Positions 1 through 11,862 are shown, numbered from the stretch's first letter. The stretch: DNA of 64,000 bases from Panaeolus papilionaceus (GCA_015501605.1 JADNRZ010000013.1:930001-994000); one strand, 5' to 3'. Notes: generated from the sequence alone by a model not told the origin. Numbers and translations are program-made.

Positions 1-916
1 TTCTCGGGCGCCTGATTCAGTCGAAGAAGTTGATGCATTGGGATCCTGACTCCGCAGCATTGGGTAATAAAGCTCGACCAGGCGGATAACTTCCTTCTCG
101 ATAACTATACTTGTAAAGTTTGCAAAAGGCTCCTTTTTCGAATGAATCTTGTGCCCAGCCTCGCCAATAGTCCGTTCAACAGTTGATTGCGAGCATGTAC
201 GAATAGAGCCAAACCATTTGATATGCATTGGCACATGAACAAGCTGGAAAATACATAGTCGGCAGCGATATATCTTATCGGGATTGGGACCAACATATAG
301 CTGCTTGTATTGTCGAAGGAACTTCCACACAACTGACTGCAATTCACAAAGATCAGCGTGCGAGCGTGGTTTGATGGACATAGCAAACTCGACTATGTGG
401 ACAAATTGAGCAAAGTTTCCGAGGAGGAGCGGACTCAGGCCAATTTCGATCCCAATCGGAAGGATATACCAGTGCAAAAGGGCCATCCACTCATAAGCTT
501 TATACTGACTCTGTCGCTTTAGATAGGGATCACGTATAGGGCCAGAAAATGAGGGTGGAAGGGTTTCATTGGCCATTGCAACGAGTTCTCCAAGGAGCTG
601 CATTTTCCGAGCGCTAATGTGAACAGCTTCACCAGCGCTACTTCCAGTTGACCAAGTGTCATACATTGCTGGCATACAGTTCTCATAAAATAAATGGAAT
701 GGGTCGAGAGGAAAGAAATGTGGATGTGTGAATGCAGGCGATGCAACGGCGAGAGGCATTCTCGATACTAGTACACCTGTTAATCTGGATATTTCGGCTA
801 ACTCCCGTTTTGACCGTGCATTGGAAAGCTTCGACAAGGTCTCCATGTAATCCATTTGTCTGCGCAGAGTAACAGTATCCGGGGAATATTCTCTTGGACG
901 TGTTGGATTATATATA

Positions 917-2465
917 CATCAGCAAATTCTGATTTTTTCCCATAGCTCCACATAGCGTGTGAGCCATCACCTGTAGTTCACCACTTGGCACTGTAGCGTG
1001 CTGTAGCACTGTAGCACTCCAGAGTGTTATGTCATTTATCAGAGACAATACAGATTTTTCTTATAGTAGTATGGAGCCATTGGTAGTTGGCCCCTATTCA
1101 TTGATGTGCATCCTGAGCATTAATTAATAATTATAGAGTTTTGGATTCCATTCTAAATAAAAACAAGTTGATAGTTATCATTTAATATATAAAGCCAGTA
1201 CCCCAATATAGTTTGCATGAGCTTAAGTTAAATTTCGGGCACTTGTTTTGTAGTAATTATGAGTGGTGATCTTATATATTTCTGTGCTGGGGCCTGAATG
1301 ATCATTACCCAAGCTACCAAATAATAATTAAATAATTGACATTTATATAAGCTATTTTAAAAGCAAAAATAATGATTCACCGCATATCATCTTAATTTTA
1401 TGAGGACTTGTTTCAAAATATCATTTCTTATTGATGATGAAAACCTCAAAGTCAAAGTTTAAGTGATGTTGTCACGTTGTGATTGGTGTGATCATGTGAT
1501 CACAAAAGTCACATTCAAAACCGAACTGTTCGCTTTTGAATGTGATCGTGTGAAAGGATGACAAATCCAGTCTAAAGAAATGATTTGTGGTTTGTTCTCG
1601 AAAACTCCAACATTTTCTCCTTCAACCACCACTTGCACCGCACTTCATGTGTTAGCCTTGCTTCACAACTGACAGTTGGGTTAGTTTATGTCTTATCATG
1701 GTGTAAAGCATACAGCTGACTGTAATTTCACAGCATCTCATTGGGAACACGGGCATTTAGTGATGAGGTGGCAGCATTGGGGCATTCTGGTATGTTCCCT
1801 TGCTCTCGTTTTTTTTGTTTTTTTACTTATTTATCCTACCTGGACAGTAATTCTGAATCGCTTTATTTCTCCTCTCACCCTCCCACCTCCCTATTTACTC
1901 TTCTGTCTCAGGCTTCCCTCCCTCCTTCAGCCTGATCTGCCATTTCTCAATTTACCCTATACCCGCCAGGTAACATGTAAGTGGTCTTCGTTATGCACAT
2001 GTTCTGATACTCATACTTCTCTTTTCTACAGTTTGCCATAGTATATCCTTTATAGGTTTGGAACATCATTCCCTCTAGTTGATTTGCGAAGATTTTCTAT
2101 TTTATTTTATTTTTTGTAGATACTGCGGTCACTTTTATTATTTCACACTCGTATTTTTGATGTATTAGGTAGTTTGTGAATATATATATTTATTCTAATT
2201 TTTATTGCTTGTGTCGGTTGTGTTGTATTTCAAAATCTAAGTGCCATTTTAACAACAGAAAATTGCACCCTATAATCCAGACCCACTTCGGTAGTGTTCT
2301 GTAGCCACCTTATAGCACTCTGTAGCACTCTGTAGCACGAAGGGGGCGCTACGTAACACTACGGATATATGGGAGAGTGCTACGTAAAGGGGTACCCTTG
2401 CTACAGCACTACAGGGCTATGTAGCACTACGTAGCACTCCGTAGCCCTGACAGGGTTTGCTGATG
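917..2465. mobile_element. Non-autonomous 1549-bp element with TA target duplication, inside the left transposase
   Basis: The ends are a 10-bp perfect inverted repeat, CATCAGCAAA at 917-926 and TTTGCTGATG at 2456-2465. TA flanks both sides (915-916 and 2466-2467). The uninterrupted site is preserved in the right transposon copy around 19853-19860, so the borders are exact. Subterminal regions are rich in TGTAGCACT-like words in opposite orientations (about 985-1020 and 2300-2450). No convincing protein is encoded. The TA duplication is typical of Tc1/mariner-type transposition, but other TA-targeting families cannot be excluded. Confidence 0.9.
1509..1545. repeat. Perfect 12-bp inverted repeat inside the inserted element
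   Basis: TCACATTCAAAA at 1509-1520 and TTTTGAATGTGA at 1534-1545 are exact reverse complements around a 13-nt loop. It lies in the middle of the TA-flanked element. Function is unknown. Confidence 0.8.
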
Positions 2466-4170
2466 TATCATTCTGTGGAGGCGACAAGGGATAGTATTGT
2501 GCTCGAGCACCCTTTTCCTTGCTTGACTTTGCAGCTTGTACCGTCGAAAATTGATCTCCAAAAATGGCTGAGTGCCCTGACATCCCATTCAGCTTTGCTG
2601 ATCCAAGCATATCACCAAGAATCATGCATGCATAGCTGCGATGGAGGAAATAAGCAGAGTCTAGTGCATCCCATATCCAGATTCCGGAACTGGCAGCAGC
2701 TAACTCCTCGAAGAGGGGTCGAAGGAACGACTCAATATCTCCAGGTGTGTTTGGTCCAGGAACTGCAAAATTTATGATCACATTTTCTGACTGGTATCGA
2801 ATTTCGGGAGGGAGGTTGAGTAGGATTATAATGAGAACCCATGTACTGGACTGTTTTTTCATTGTAAGCTGAGCACCATCTGATGATAGAGCTAATGCTA
2901 TGTCTCTAGCATCTTGAAATAGTCCCATCCTCTGGTAATGCTGCTGATGTACTGCACCGTTTGCAAAATCAGAGTACTGTTGTCGAGTTGGATTTGTAGA
3001 AGCTGTTCCAACAAGATGTAGCACTTCTTGCAAACATTTATCTCGATGGCGAAGCAGGCGCGATGTATCAGCATTGGCAAACAGTGCACGGATAGTGGGT
3101 AAAATGGGTAGCACAGTAACTTGAGCCTGAGGTACCTGCATTCCATTGGATGATATGCGGAATCGCGGCTCATTGCAAGGGACCTTTTCCTTGACATGCA
3201 CATAAGGACAACGATCCAAGTTTGAATATGGCCCAGTATATGCTGTACAACTTCGCCGACACATATTGTACTGCCTTGGTGTTAATTTAGCGATTCGAAG
3301 TGCCAGAATTCGAACCAAATGAAGTGATAAGATCTCCTGTCCAGTGGCGTTCTGCAGAACGATTCGATGCTCGTTATAAGCATGTACAGTCCCATTGGTC
3401 TTTCTCCACGCAATGTAGTGACGAAGGCTCAATATTTCATGACTTTGGAGTGGTTCATATTCTGGGGGCGATGATGGCTTTTCTAGAGGACGATAGTCTC
3501 CAATGAGTTGTTGTTGTAACGATTTGACGCAGTCAGGAAGAGGAGAGGTTGATGATTGCGACTGATCTTGCTGATCAGCAGGCTTGTGAAGAGGAATAGG
3601 AAAATTGACTTCCGGCTCTTCAGCCACTGCTCCTTCTAACTGAGCGTCAAAGCTATCTGTCTCATCCAAGCCACTTTCTGCATCTTTGAATCCTTCAAGA
3701 TCAGGTACGGCCTCAAAGATCTCCTCAGCACCATTGGAAAGCAGAAGAGCAGTTGAGTAAGCGGATTCTGGATTAAATGTCAAGTTGATTGAGGTGAAAT
3801 AGGGAATGGTTTGGTCAGACAGAGGGGAAGTGGATTGTTCAGTGCAAATTGAAGTTGATATTAACGTGGAGCTGTCTACTGATGTAGTAATCTGGGTACT
3901 GTGAGCTAGGGAAACACCTTCAGAATCATCCATCTGAAGATGAGATTGAGGTGTATCAGGTGCGTCAAAAACACAATCCAATATAGCCTGGGTTTTGCTG
4001 ATGCGGTCTTGATAATACTGAGCCATTGATGGCACATTTTGAGCGATGGCTGTAGAAAGGCGCTTCTGATCTGCGTCACAATGTGCTTTGCATGTTCTCC
4101 ATTGAATTGTGGTGGTGCTTGAATTATAGCAGATTGAACAGCAGCAGTTAACAAGAGTGCGGCGATACAT

Positions 4171-4367
4171 GGTTGTAGAGATCAAGAGCTGCTGATATCA
4201 TATTTATCGATTTATCGATTCAAGCTACCAAACCAAAAGTGGAGAGGGCACGTGACTGAAATTTCAACTCAGATTTGGAAGTTCAAGTTGAACCAAGTCC
4301 TCATCGCAATTTACTTAGTGCCACTGCTAGACCATCTCTTGTGTGGCTTAGCTTAACACAATTTGTG
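4171..4367. promoter_or_regulatory. Divergent promoter region between the two transposon genes, left copy
   Basis: This 197-bp spacer separates the start codons of the transposase (4170, minus) and the second gene (4368, plus). It holds a doubled ATCGAT(A/T)A word near 4207-4221 and an E-box-like CACGTG near 4250. Its role as a shared promoter is inferred from position. The right copy has the same spacer at 17955-18151. Confidence 0.45.
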
Positions 4368-6699
4368 ATGAGCTCCTCCTCTAGTTTTGGTTCTTCATAC
4401 TCTCCTTTTAATTCTAATTTATCTACCCCATCCACTACCTCAGATTTTAATAGTCCTATACATTCATTTAATACCGTCCCTGGTCCCACTCTTGAACACC
4501 TCAGGCAGAAATACCCTACAGTCCAAACCCTGTATAATGATCTTCAGTCTCGAAACCAAGAGCTGAGTCGCTCTAACCAAACCGTTTTTAACCTTCTTGA
4601 TGACATACGTCGTCTTAATTCTGAAGTGCAGCGCCTGGAAACAGCTCTAAGGTAAATATGTCAAAAACCTGTCGTCGTACAACTACTGAATTGGTGTTTA
4701 CAGCTCCCGAGACTCACTAGTTGCTAATCCACTACTTCAGTCAAGCCAGCCTGTTATGCGGCCTGCTTGTTATCCACATGAAGTGCTCTGGAACTTTGAC
4801 GACGCCAAAACTGACCCAGCCTGCCGTCCAACTGACTCAAATAGTTCTCGCCCACACCTCCCATCATGCTTTCGGAATGCAGATGGTACCATAGTCTCTC
4901 AGGATGAGTACGAAACCATCAAGAACACAGCTATAGGTGTCTTCAATACACACCTAGCCTGTTTTGCAGAAGGTCCGCTGGCAAACAACCGCAAGTTCAA
5001 CTCTTCCCAGCTCCGTACAAATCGCACCTCTGCATGGAAGAAGGCAGTTGAGGATTTGGAAAAGGCACACCCTGTCGTTGCACTGTGCAGCCACTCGTGG
5101 AAGGCCACAAAGCTCATTCAATGGGTTATTCAAAACATATCAGCCACCAATGCAAAACGAGACCAACGACAGAAAGCCAAGCTCAAAGCAAACACGGGTG
5201 GCGCCACCTCCGATAACCCCCATCCACAACCAACCTCCCATCCACAACCAACCTCCCATCCACAACCAACCTCCCATACATCATCCGACGTTGCCGTTAC
5301 AAATAATAGCCCCCCACCACCCGACGACAACTTCCCAATTGACCCTGCCCTTCTGGAACTGGCAACTGGCGACTCCAATCCATTAGGAAAGCGAAAGGAA
5401 CGGGAAGTAGAGGTAGTAGCAGAGATATTAGCTCCACCGAAGCGACCTCGTGTTGTCGCCGATCTTGAAGGTATTTAAAATTTCCACCTCTCTGTCAAGC
5501 ACATTCTCTAATTCTTTCTGGGATGTAGACCGTGACGATACCAATGCCCCTCTTAACATGACAGTACCTGAAACATCGACCACAGGGTCCATGCCTGCTC
5601 CTACACCACCTATTGTGTCTGAGGTGCACAGTATCTATTTGAATATCAATCCTACCAGTATGTTCTCTCCGTGTTTTCATGTCTGTCAATTGAATGAATG
5701 ACTGACCAAAATATTTATACGATGCGACGACAATATATCAGTTGACAACCTCCTAGGTTTGCATCGCATTTTATGTCCCCAAGTCAGCGACTTATAACTA
5801 ATCATAATTTATACATTTTCAGATATTCTCGAAACTGAGTTTCCGAGCCTCAAAGCTGCGAAGCCTTTGCTTCAAAGGCTGGGCAGAATTTCTTCGTCGC
5901 CAGATCATGCACCTAGCGAGAGTGTTGCCGCCTTCCTCTCCCGTATTGAGACAGCTGACCCGAACGCTAATGATTTGAGCGATGAGGAGAACAACGCCCA
6001 ATGGGGTCATTATTTATTCACAGGTGGCTCCATGACCATCACGTCCACTTTAACATCCTGGGAGGCTATTGGCACACCGACAGCATTACGACTGATTGCC
6101 GCTGCAATCAAGACATGTCGGGTGGCGCGTATCTTATGCGATCACAACTCTGTCATTGCTTCATCCTTTGTCAGCGATGTTTACCTGGATCTCTTGATTG
6201 AGAAGCTCAGTTCCTTGTTGCCGTCGCAGGATGTGGGTGGAGATTCAGACTCGGGTAATTCCACCAAGGATATTGGTGATGATGCTGGGGATTCCGATGC
6301 TGGAAACCCTTGTAATGGAGATGAATTGAAGGTGAGTATTCAATTGTTGAAAACCTAGTTCCACAAATGACTAATGGGATTTACTTCTAGGTATTACAGG
6401 TTGAACAGCTAAAGAAATGGATTTCTAGTCACAATATTCAGGTTGTGAAGCGTCGCCCAAACAAATCAGGTATGTACTTTATCGCTACATGAACTATTGT
6501 CGTCGTTTCTCATCCTAGTGGCGGCTTAGATCTCATTGATGCCATCGTGAAATCGGGTACGGTTCCCTCCAAGCACGAGCTCGTCCAACTTCAACACGAC
6601 GTAAGTTTTTTTTTTACCACTCAATAACATGTATGTTTGAACCCATACTTATTATTATCATTTCAGTGTCCTAAACGTGGCAAAAATGCTAAGCGGTAG
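4368..6699 (+). CDS. Transposon second gene with SAP-like C terminus, left copy (623 aa)
   Basis: Seven exons fit a continuous frame: 4368-4651, 4704-5470, 5529-5657, 5823-6331, 6391-6469, 6530-6600 and 6667-6699. All introns are GT...AG, and the summed length of 1872 nt is a multiple of three. The N terminus is Ser-rich, followed by a heptad-like helical stretch at residues about 43-94. A middle domain follows (around 110-250, with FNTHLACF and SHSWKATKLIQWVIQ). Then come a HPQPTS hexapeptide repeat (three copies), a basic patch KRKERE, an acidic stretch, and near residues 560-605 a SAP-like helix-extended-helix (LKVLQVEQLKKW...KSDLIDAIV). SAP domains bind DNA. By analogy with TnpA of CACTA elements it may bind the subterminal repeats, which is an inference. 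Intron 4 (5658-5822) is unusually long at 165 bp. Confidence 0.75.
5221..5274 (+). repeat. 18-bp coding minisatellite, three units
   Basis: Three perfect copies of CATCCACAACCAACCTCC encode the hexapeptide HPQPTS in the second gene of the left element. The right element has four units at 17030-17101. It is the main length difference between the arms apart from the inserted element. Confidence 0.9.
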
Positions 6700-6884
6700 A
6701 GGCCGCACATTCATTTAGCGACCAGAATTTAATTTCATGACCCTCTTAGGCCAATACTTAATTTACACGATATCCTCCTTGCTTTACATACGCCAATAAA
6801 TGGCAAAAACATTCATTTTATTATATTAATTTAGCATAATATTGATAATATAATCAAATTTTCGAACTTGTACAACTTCGTCTG

Positions 6885-7118
6885 ACAATGTCTGACTAAC
6901 AGCACGCGATGGAAAGGAAGCAGCCTTCGCCGACAAGTGGTCGACTTTGTCTGACTATGTCCGACTTCGACGCTGGCGAGATGATGTCTGGATGTCTGAC
7001 CAACGTCTGACTAACTAGTCAGATTCTATGTAAAATAGTCAGACATTTTCAAACACGCTGGTTTGTCCGACTTTGTCCCACATTTGTCTGACTTCGTCCA
7101 GAAATCGTTTTTACTGAG
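6885..7118. repeat. Subterminal GTCTGAC/GTCCGAC repeats and inner terminus, left element
   Basis: About ten copies of a TGTC(T/C)GAC-type word occur in both orientations, ending in the terminal repeat TTTTTACTGAG. Such clustered subterminal words are the binding sites of accessory proteins in CACTA elements. That role is inferred here. Confidence 0.7.
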
Positions 7119-7963
7119 TATCCTGAGCGAGGTCACCTGATCACGTGAGGTGCCTGTGCACCTCGCCAGGTTCTGATATAGACACCATCCTCTACTTATG
7201 GCCCATCACGGACACGCGGCTGCCGGGCACCAAACTTAGAACAATCGAAATGTTGAAGTTATTGGCGTCTATCAACACTGATAAGCCCGGTGAAATAATG
7301 GTCATCACAACCATGTGGGACAGACTATGGAATGAACGGACGATGGCTGCAGCTGAGGACCGGTTTGTGCACCTGCGGGATCATGTCTGGAAGGTTTGAT
7401 CCAGGTTTTCTATTGATTTAGTCTGCACACTTTCTAACTTGATGTGCCTGCGCTATTAGGACTTACTGGAGGTTGGAGGTAATCTCATGAAGTTTACCAA
7501 TACCCACAGTTCCGCCCTCGACTGCCTCAATGTTGAAAATTACTTATCCCAAGTGGCTCTCCCCCGGGCCCTTTTGACAGAAAGATTTCGAGATGCGCCT
7601 TTTAGCCCTCACCTATACCACGACCTCCTCGACCGCATACAAACTGCCCAGCAACGGAAGCACAACATCGAAGCTGAGCTCGGTGACCCAGTTGTACACT
7701 CAAACCGGGAACTCAAGACACTCACGGAGGAACGATTGCACAAAGCAGAACGACTATTGACGAAATTCGAGGGTCAGCTGATTGCGTTCGGCAACCCTCC
7801 TGTGGGATTTGAGGAAGCCCTCCCTTTCATACAGAGCATTGTCGAGAAACATCGCCGAGAAGACCAGGGTCAGGCTAGCGATGGACATGTAGATGTGTTT
7901 CGGAAAGCCAAGAACTTTCTTACATCGAAACTGCGAAACATTGGGCACAAGGTTAGAAAGTAG
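7119..7963 (+). pseudogene. AIG1-like GTPase gene, 3' half, cut off at the left transposon end
   Basis: The G4 exon (up to 7393, with VITTMWDRLW), intron 7394-7459 and final exon 7460-7963 match the last two exons of the intact GTPase genes at 27.9-54.7 kb. The final exon shows FTNTHSSALDCLN (G5-like) and a long helical C terminus. The exons with the P-loop and DTPG are missing: upstream there is only a palindromic stretch and then the transposon end at 7118. The matching 5' half lies at 24389-23780 in opposite orientation. Without a P-loop the product could not bind nucleotide normally. Confidence 0.8.
7125..7166. repeat. Nested palindrome at the transposon/GTPase junction
   Basis: CCTG, GCGAGGT and CACCT are followed in order by AGGTG, ACCTCGC and CAGG, forming three nested complementary arms. 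A related fold-back lies beside the other GTPase half at about 23705-23755. These may be ends of a lost or older insertion. Confidence 0.55.
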
Positions 7964-9860
7964 TTGTCAGAGGTTCGAGTGTTTCATATACCATGTACTA
8001 GGCATTACTCTTGCATTCTCAAATTCAAGGCTTCAATCGTGACAGTACATGTGTACCCCCCTTCTGTTTAACCCAAGCTTGAAAATAACAATAACAAGAT
8101 CCTCAGAGAACGAAGATAGATTTGGCGTGTCCGTGTAAATCACGCATGTTCGCGTCAATTCACTCCAATCGTCCTATCGATTATTCTTATGACGGGATAA
8201 TTGACCCCCCAACCCCATATTGCACAGCTATTAATATTATGACTATGATTGCTCATTCTCGACAAATTGCATTACCCATTGACATCTCAATAATTAAGCT
8301 CTCATTTAACAGTCGCAAATCAAAGACGACGATGGTCGATCACATGCAATTTACCTGCCGAAGGAACCTCGGACCCGTTATTGGCATTTGAAGAAATTTA
8401 TCGCCATGCATAGTATCATCCCGAAGAAACTAAGTTTAGTTATCAAGGTTCCTGAGTTATTGCTGGATTAGATTGGATGATGATAAGGACGCATATTGGT
8501 TTGGTACATCAGATTTACTTTGTAAACATGCACGATAAGATAGGGGGCCGTAGTTATGTACATAGAAATTATGATTATCAGCCTGAGATAACATTCAGTG
8601 TCAGAGTCTTCAAAGGGATACATTATGTACTTCTATTCCAGGTCCAACCCGCTGTGAACTTGAGAAGACGTTTTATATAGATAAATTACAGCAGATACGT
8701 CGCATTAGATTACTTGGAGTGCACAGATCGAGTGCGACTATGATGATGCTAAGAATACATCCAATCTACTCGATAGGGGCTTAATTTAATTCTGCGACGC
8801 GTCCACGTCACAAAAAAGACATTCTCACAACTATATACCTGATTGTACTTTAATATACTTGCAGAGGAAATATAAACCCTGTCGTTTCTTTTAGCGAATA
8901 CAGCGGAAAGGGCAGACATGCTTAATATACATACGTAGCTGTTTTATCTGAATCTGAGAGTTCCGATGATAGGGGCTTCGCTCCACTGCGTCTAATCACG
9001 TGCCTTCTTCCTCGTGGTCCATTCCTCTGGGTGGTTGTTCGAAGATAACACTAAAATCAGTGAGAGGATACTATACAACAGTAGCGGGAATTCCTACCCT
9101 ATAGAAAAACCTGTATTCCTGTTCAAGGAACGAATTAATCATCACTCGGAGGCAGCGGTTTCCCCTGCGCTTCGTCGCTGTGAATGAACGGTCCGTCAGT
9201 ATATACTTGACATTGAATCATGTGCCTCAATGAATTGTTATAGTATTGTTCAGGTCCAGGTCAACGGTCAAAGGTCGAGTCCATGGGTTTCGTCATCTCC
9301 CTTCGACACCTCCTCAGCTTCCGACAATTGGGAGGGATATTTCCCAAGGACGTGAGCTGATTGTTCGACTACACTTGTGCGCTTTTGTCGTTGGTGAAGG
9401 CATAGCAAGTTGATCTCGGCACAGCACTGGGAGAAATGTAAACTGCTCAGTTACGGACGTTTCCACAAGGTAATTGGTGTTCCCGTTAGGTGTAATATAG
9501 TGATTTGTATTATCAGAGGTCCAACATTGTGGAGAGTGTGGACCGCTCCGATGAGCCTGGACCTGGACGAACCTCCTAATGGATCTGGAACTCTGTTTTT
9601 TGTGTTCATGTCTTCTTTGAGAATAAAGCTTGAGCATTGTTGAGGTTCGATAGTCTACACCGATCAAAAACCGTTTAGGAATGACATTCAGGCTCCTCTC
9701 GTAGGCAAAGAAGAAAGCAGAATTTTCTTCGCTATTGTTCATGACACGCACAAGAGATTCCTATAAGATGGTCATTCAAAATTCTGATCTTGGCATGGCC
9801 CTCAACAACGCAGGTCTATATTGTCGGTCAAGTGATCAAGCATAGCTCAACTTGGAGCGA
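7964..9860. other. Non-coding stretch, no gene supported
   Basis: Downstream of the GTPase fragment no ORF shows recognisable motifs or a convincing spliced structure. A 142-codon minus-strand ORF at 9314-9739 has no visible family signature and could be chance. The sequence is moderately AT-rich, without strong repeats. Confidence 0.4.
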
Positions 9861-9863
9861 ATC

Positions 9864-9871
9864 GTATAAAT
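9864..9871 (+). promoter_or_regulatory. TATA box of the 66-aa gene
   Basis: TATAAATA lies 150 bp upstream of the ATG at 10014. It is followed by a C-rich tract (9910-9950), a common arrangement in basidiomycete promoters. Confidence 0.55.
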
Positions 9872-10013
9872 AGAGCAAGGATATCAAATTGGCGCTTAAT
9901 CTCAGACACCCCCCGTATTCTTAACAGTCCCTCCACCCCACCACCTTGACATCAACACCAATCTTATTCTAGCACTCTCCCGCCAACATATCTACATACA
10001 ACGCTCCAATACG

Positions 10014-10279
10014 ATGGCTTCCAAACCACAAGTATTCACGATGGACGATGCCATTAAGATCACACTCGTGAGTCGTTTCATAAATTACCATGGTTGCTCA
10101 CGGGATGAGATTGATATAATTGACCGAATCAGGCCGAGATAAAGAGGGGCGAGGCAGAGAAAACAGCTAAAGCGCAGCTAAAAAACGGAGCTGGTGCGGA
10201 GTCTGCCACCAGCACTGTGAAAGATGCGGAGCCAGCTCAGTTGGAGGATCAATCGAAGGCTACTGAGAATAGCTCGTAG
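10014..10279 (+). CDS. Small hypothetical protein, 66 aa, one intron
   Basis: Exon 1 (10014-10067, 18 codons) and exon 2 (10133-10279) join across a 65-bp intron (GTGAGT...CAG). The TATA box, C-rich leader and clean phase-0 splice support a real gene. The product is Lys/Glu/Ala-rich, starts MASKPQVFTMDDAIKITL, is probably helical in the first half and ends in a polar tail (STVKDAEPAQLEDQ). There is no signal peptide or membrane segment. I do not recognise the family. It lies in the loop between the transposon arms, upstream of the decayed secreted-domain gene. Confidence 0.6.
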
Positions 10280-10683
10280 CCATGCTCTGGTGCTGGCGAT
10301 CATTTGGAATGCTGAACCCAATGGTGCACCAACTGCAACTTCCAAGCCAGATCGAGGCACCCCAGTATCTTAAGACATCGCTGGAAGTGGTAGATTATGA
10401 TTGTTTCTTATTTAAATTTCATTCCTGTACTACGACTCATGAGTCGGCAGGCGGGAGCAACTGACTGCAATTAAGGCGAGCTAAAAATGTGGATTATCAT
10501 AATATGATCTGAAGCCCCCGTTAAAAGAATAGCTTGAAGAGATGGTCTTTAATTAAAATTGGCACTCAACGGTGTGAGCAATCCAACAAGGATTGGCTAT
10601 AACGATCTCTACCTACTAGCTACAGTCCTTATAATCTATCTCCTCCCACCCTCCCCAAGTATGTGCTAGTACTAGAAACCCCA

Positions 10684-11862
10684 ATGTCCGTTATCGAAGT
10701 AAACAACGCCAGTCCCCTGATGTTCTCCAAAGAAAATTGGGACCCGCAACAGGGCTTCAACGATACCTTGACTCATCTCGGCACAGTTACTTTGAGTCTT
10801 TGACATCAAAGGCCGGCGCTTATAATACAATCCGCTTTGTTGGCACATCCCACATCACAGTTTCAGCTTTCCGACGCTCACAGCTTGAGCTGTTCACATC
10901 TATGTACAAGTACCTCCATCACTGCATTCGGGAGTCTCATATCAGTCGAAACAAATATCGGGATATACGCTCAATTTGGCAACGATAATGGTTTCCATAC
11001 ACACTATACTCTCGACATACCTCAATAATACATGAATACTACTTACTACAAGTCTCGTGATTTAGAAATGGCAGAACATGTACTGCCCATGATGAATATG
11101 GTGGATGGCGACTCCATTTACCTTGATCAGATCGAAATACAGGCGCCTGCAGGCCAGAAACCCAGTAGATATCAATATATATTGACATGTGCATTACAGG
11201 AACACTCATTACTGTGTACGGTAGGCTGGAACCTTTCGACACGGAAACCCAGTCTCGTCTACATGCTCAATTCGCAATTGATGATGGCCCTCGTACAGAT
11301 TATAAACCCCCAAAACAACTTCATTTTCCACCGTCGTCTACTATCAGTTACATGGCTTGCCCATGAGGGAGCATGTTCTTATGATCATGAACATGGCGAA
11401 CAACGACCTGCTGGAGCTCGACGAGCTACTGCAGGAGGGACACCTCTAATTTTGCAATCAGATGGGTCATTTGCGCCTAGGCCTACACCTTTGGCGACAG
11501 TGTCCACACCGCTTGCTATAACATTCAGCACCAACAGTACCACAGCCTCAACAACTTCTACGTCGGCCAAATCCAAAGTCTCTACAGCATCTCCATTTGC
11601 TCTGAGATCGGTAACATCCGGATTACCTTCTGCCGCAGTATCCTCAACTGCTCTTGTGACTATTTGCTCGGTAGTATCGCCACCAGCTATGGGTCCAGTA
11701 ATCACATACATATGAGTCTATGCTCGTCAACACCGAGGGAAGTGCTTCCAATGCCCTGAACAGAAAGCCCATCATCGCACCAGCTTTGGGCGGCGCGGGA
11801 GTCGTGACTACGAGGCTCATGGTTGTACACCACCTAACAGTCGTTTTTCAAGGAAAATAGGC
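10684..11862 (+). pseudogene. Decayed gene for a fungal extracellular beta-sandwich/stalk protein
   Basis: Fragments in shifting frames match a basidiomycete family of secreted or membrane proteins. These are an N-terminal NNASPLMFSKENW motif (10705-10745), a GAYNTIRFVGTS strand, then two versions of the closing half of the domain. The first is ITAFGSLISVET...NMVDGDSIYLDQ at 10918-11130. The second is TLITVYGRLEPFDTE...NMANNDLLELDE at 11200-11420. A Ser/Thr-rich stalk (11450-11690) and a hydrophobic segment (about 11770-11850) follow. A shift near 10795 and a stop near 11026 interrupt a single reading. Introns could rescue part of it, but the duplicated half-domain suggests rearrangement. The family identification is from memory. 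Confidence 0.4.

Larger units (their letters stand above)
1..4170 (-). pseudogene. Tnp2-like transposase, left copy, interrupted by a 1.55-kb element
   Basis: The start ATG is at 4170. The protein matches the right copy until the reading frame meets the inserted element at 2467. There it runs into foreign sequence and stops at 2401. The rest of the coding region resumes at 914 and runs off the window at base 1, corresponding to residues up to about 873 of the right copy. The N terminus carries a Cys/His cluster (residues about 8-28) suggesting a small zinc-binding module. The insertion should abolish full-length protein unless it is spliced out. The downstream stop seen in the right copy lies outside this window, so it cannot be compared. 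Confidence 0.85.
1..7118 (-). mobile_element. CACTA/Plavaka-like DNA transposon, left copy (incomplete at window edge)
   Basis: This is the reverse complement of the element at 15186-21676 and is almost identical to it. Base 1 pairs with 20770. Beyond 2467 the offset changes by 1551 bases because of an inserted element, and after 5274 by 18 because of one missing minisatellite unit. The inner terminus is TTTTTACTGAG at 7108-7118, after which the two copies diverge at once. The outer terminus is outside the window. It carries an interrupted transposase and an intact-looking divergent second gene. The near identity of the arms implies recent duplication or gene conversion. Confidence 0.85.

Noticed and set aside
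1688..2041. 117-codon ORF inside the TA-flanked element
   Set aside because: It is C/T-rich with no transposase motif. The element appears non-autonomous.
9314..9739. 142-codon minus-strand ORF
   Set aside because: No recognisable motif, no promoter or splice support. Composition does not separate it from chance.
11385..11711. 109-codon minus-strand ORF in the stalk region
   Set aside because: It is antisense to the Ser/Thr-rich stalk of the plus-strand gene. Repetitive codons keep both strands open.
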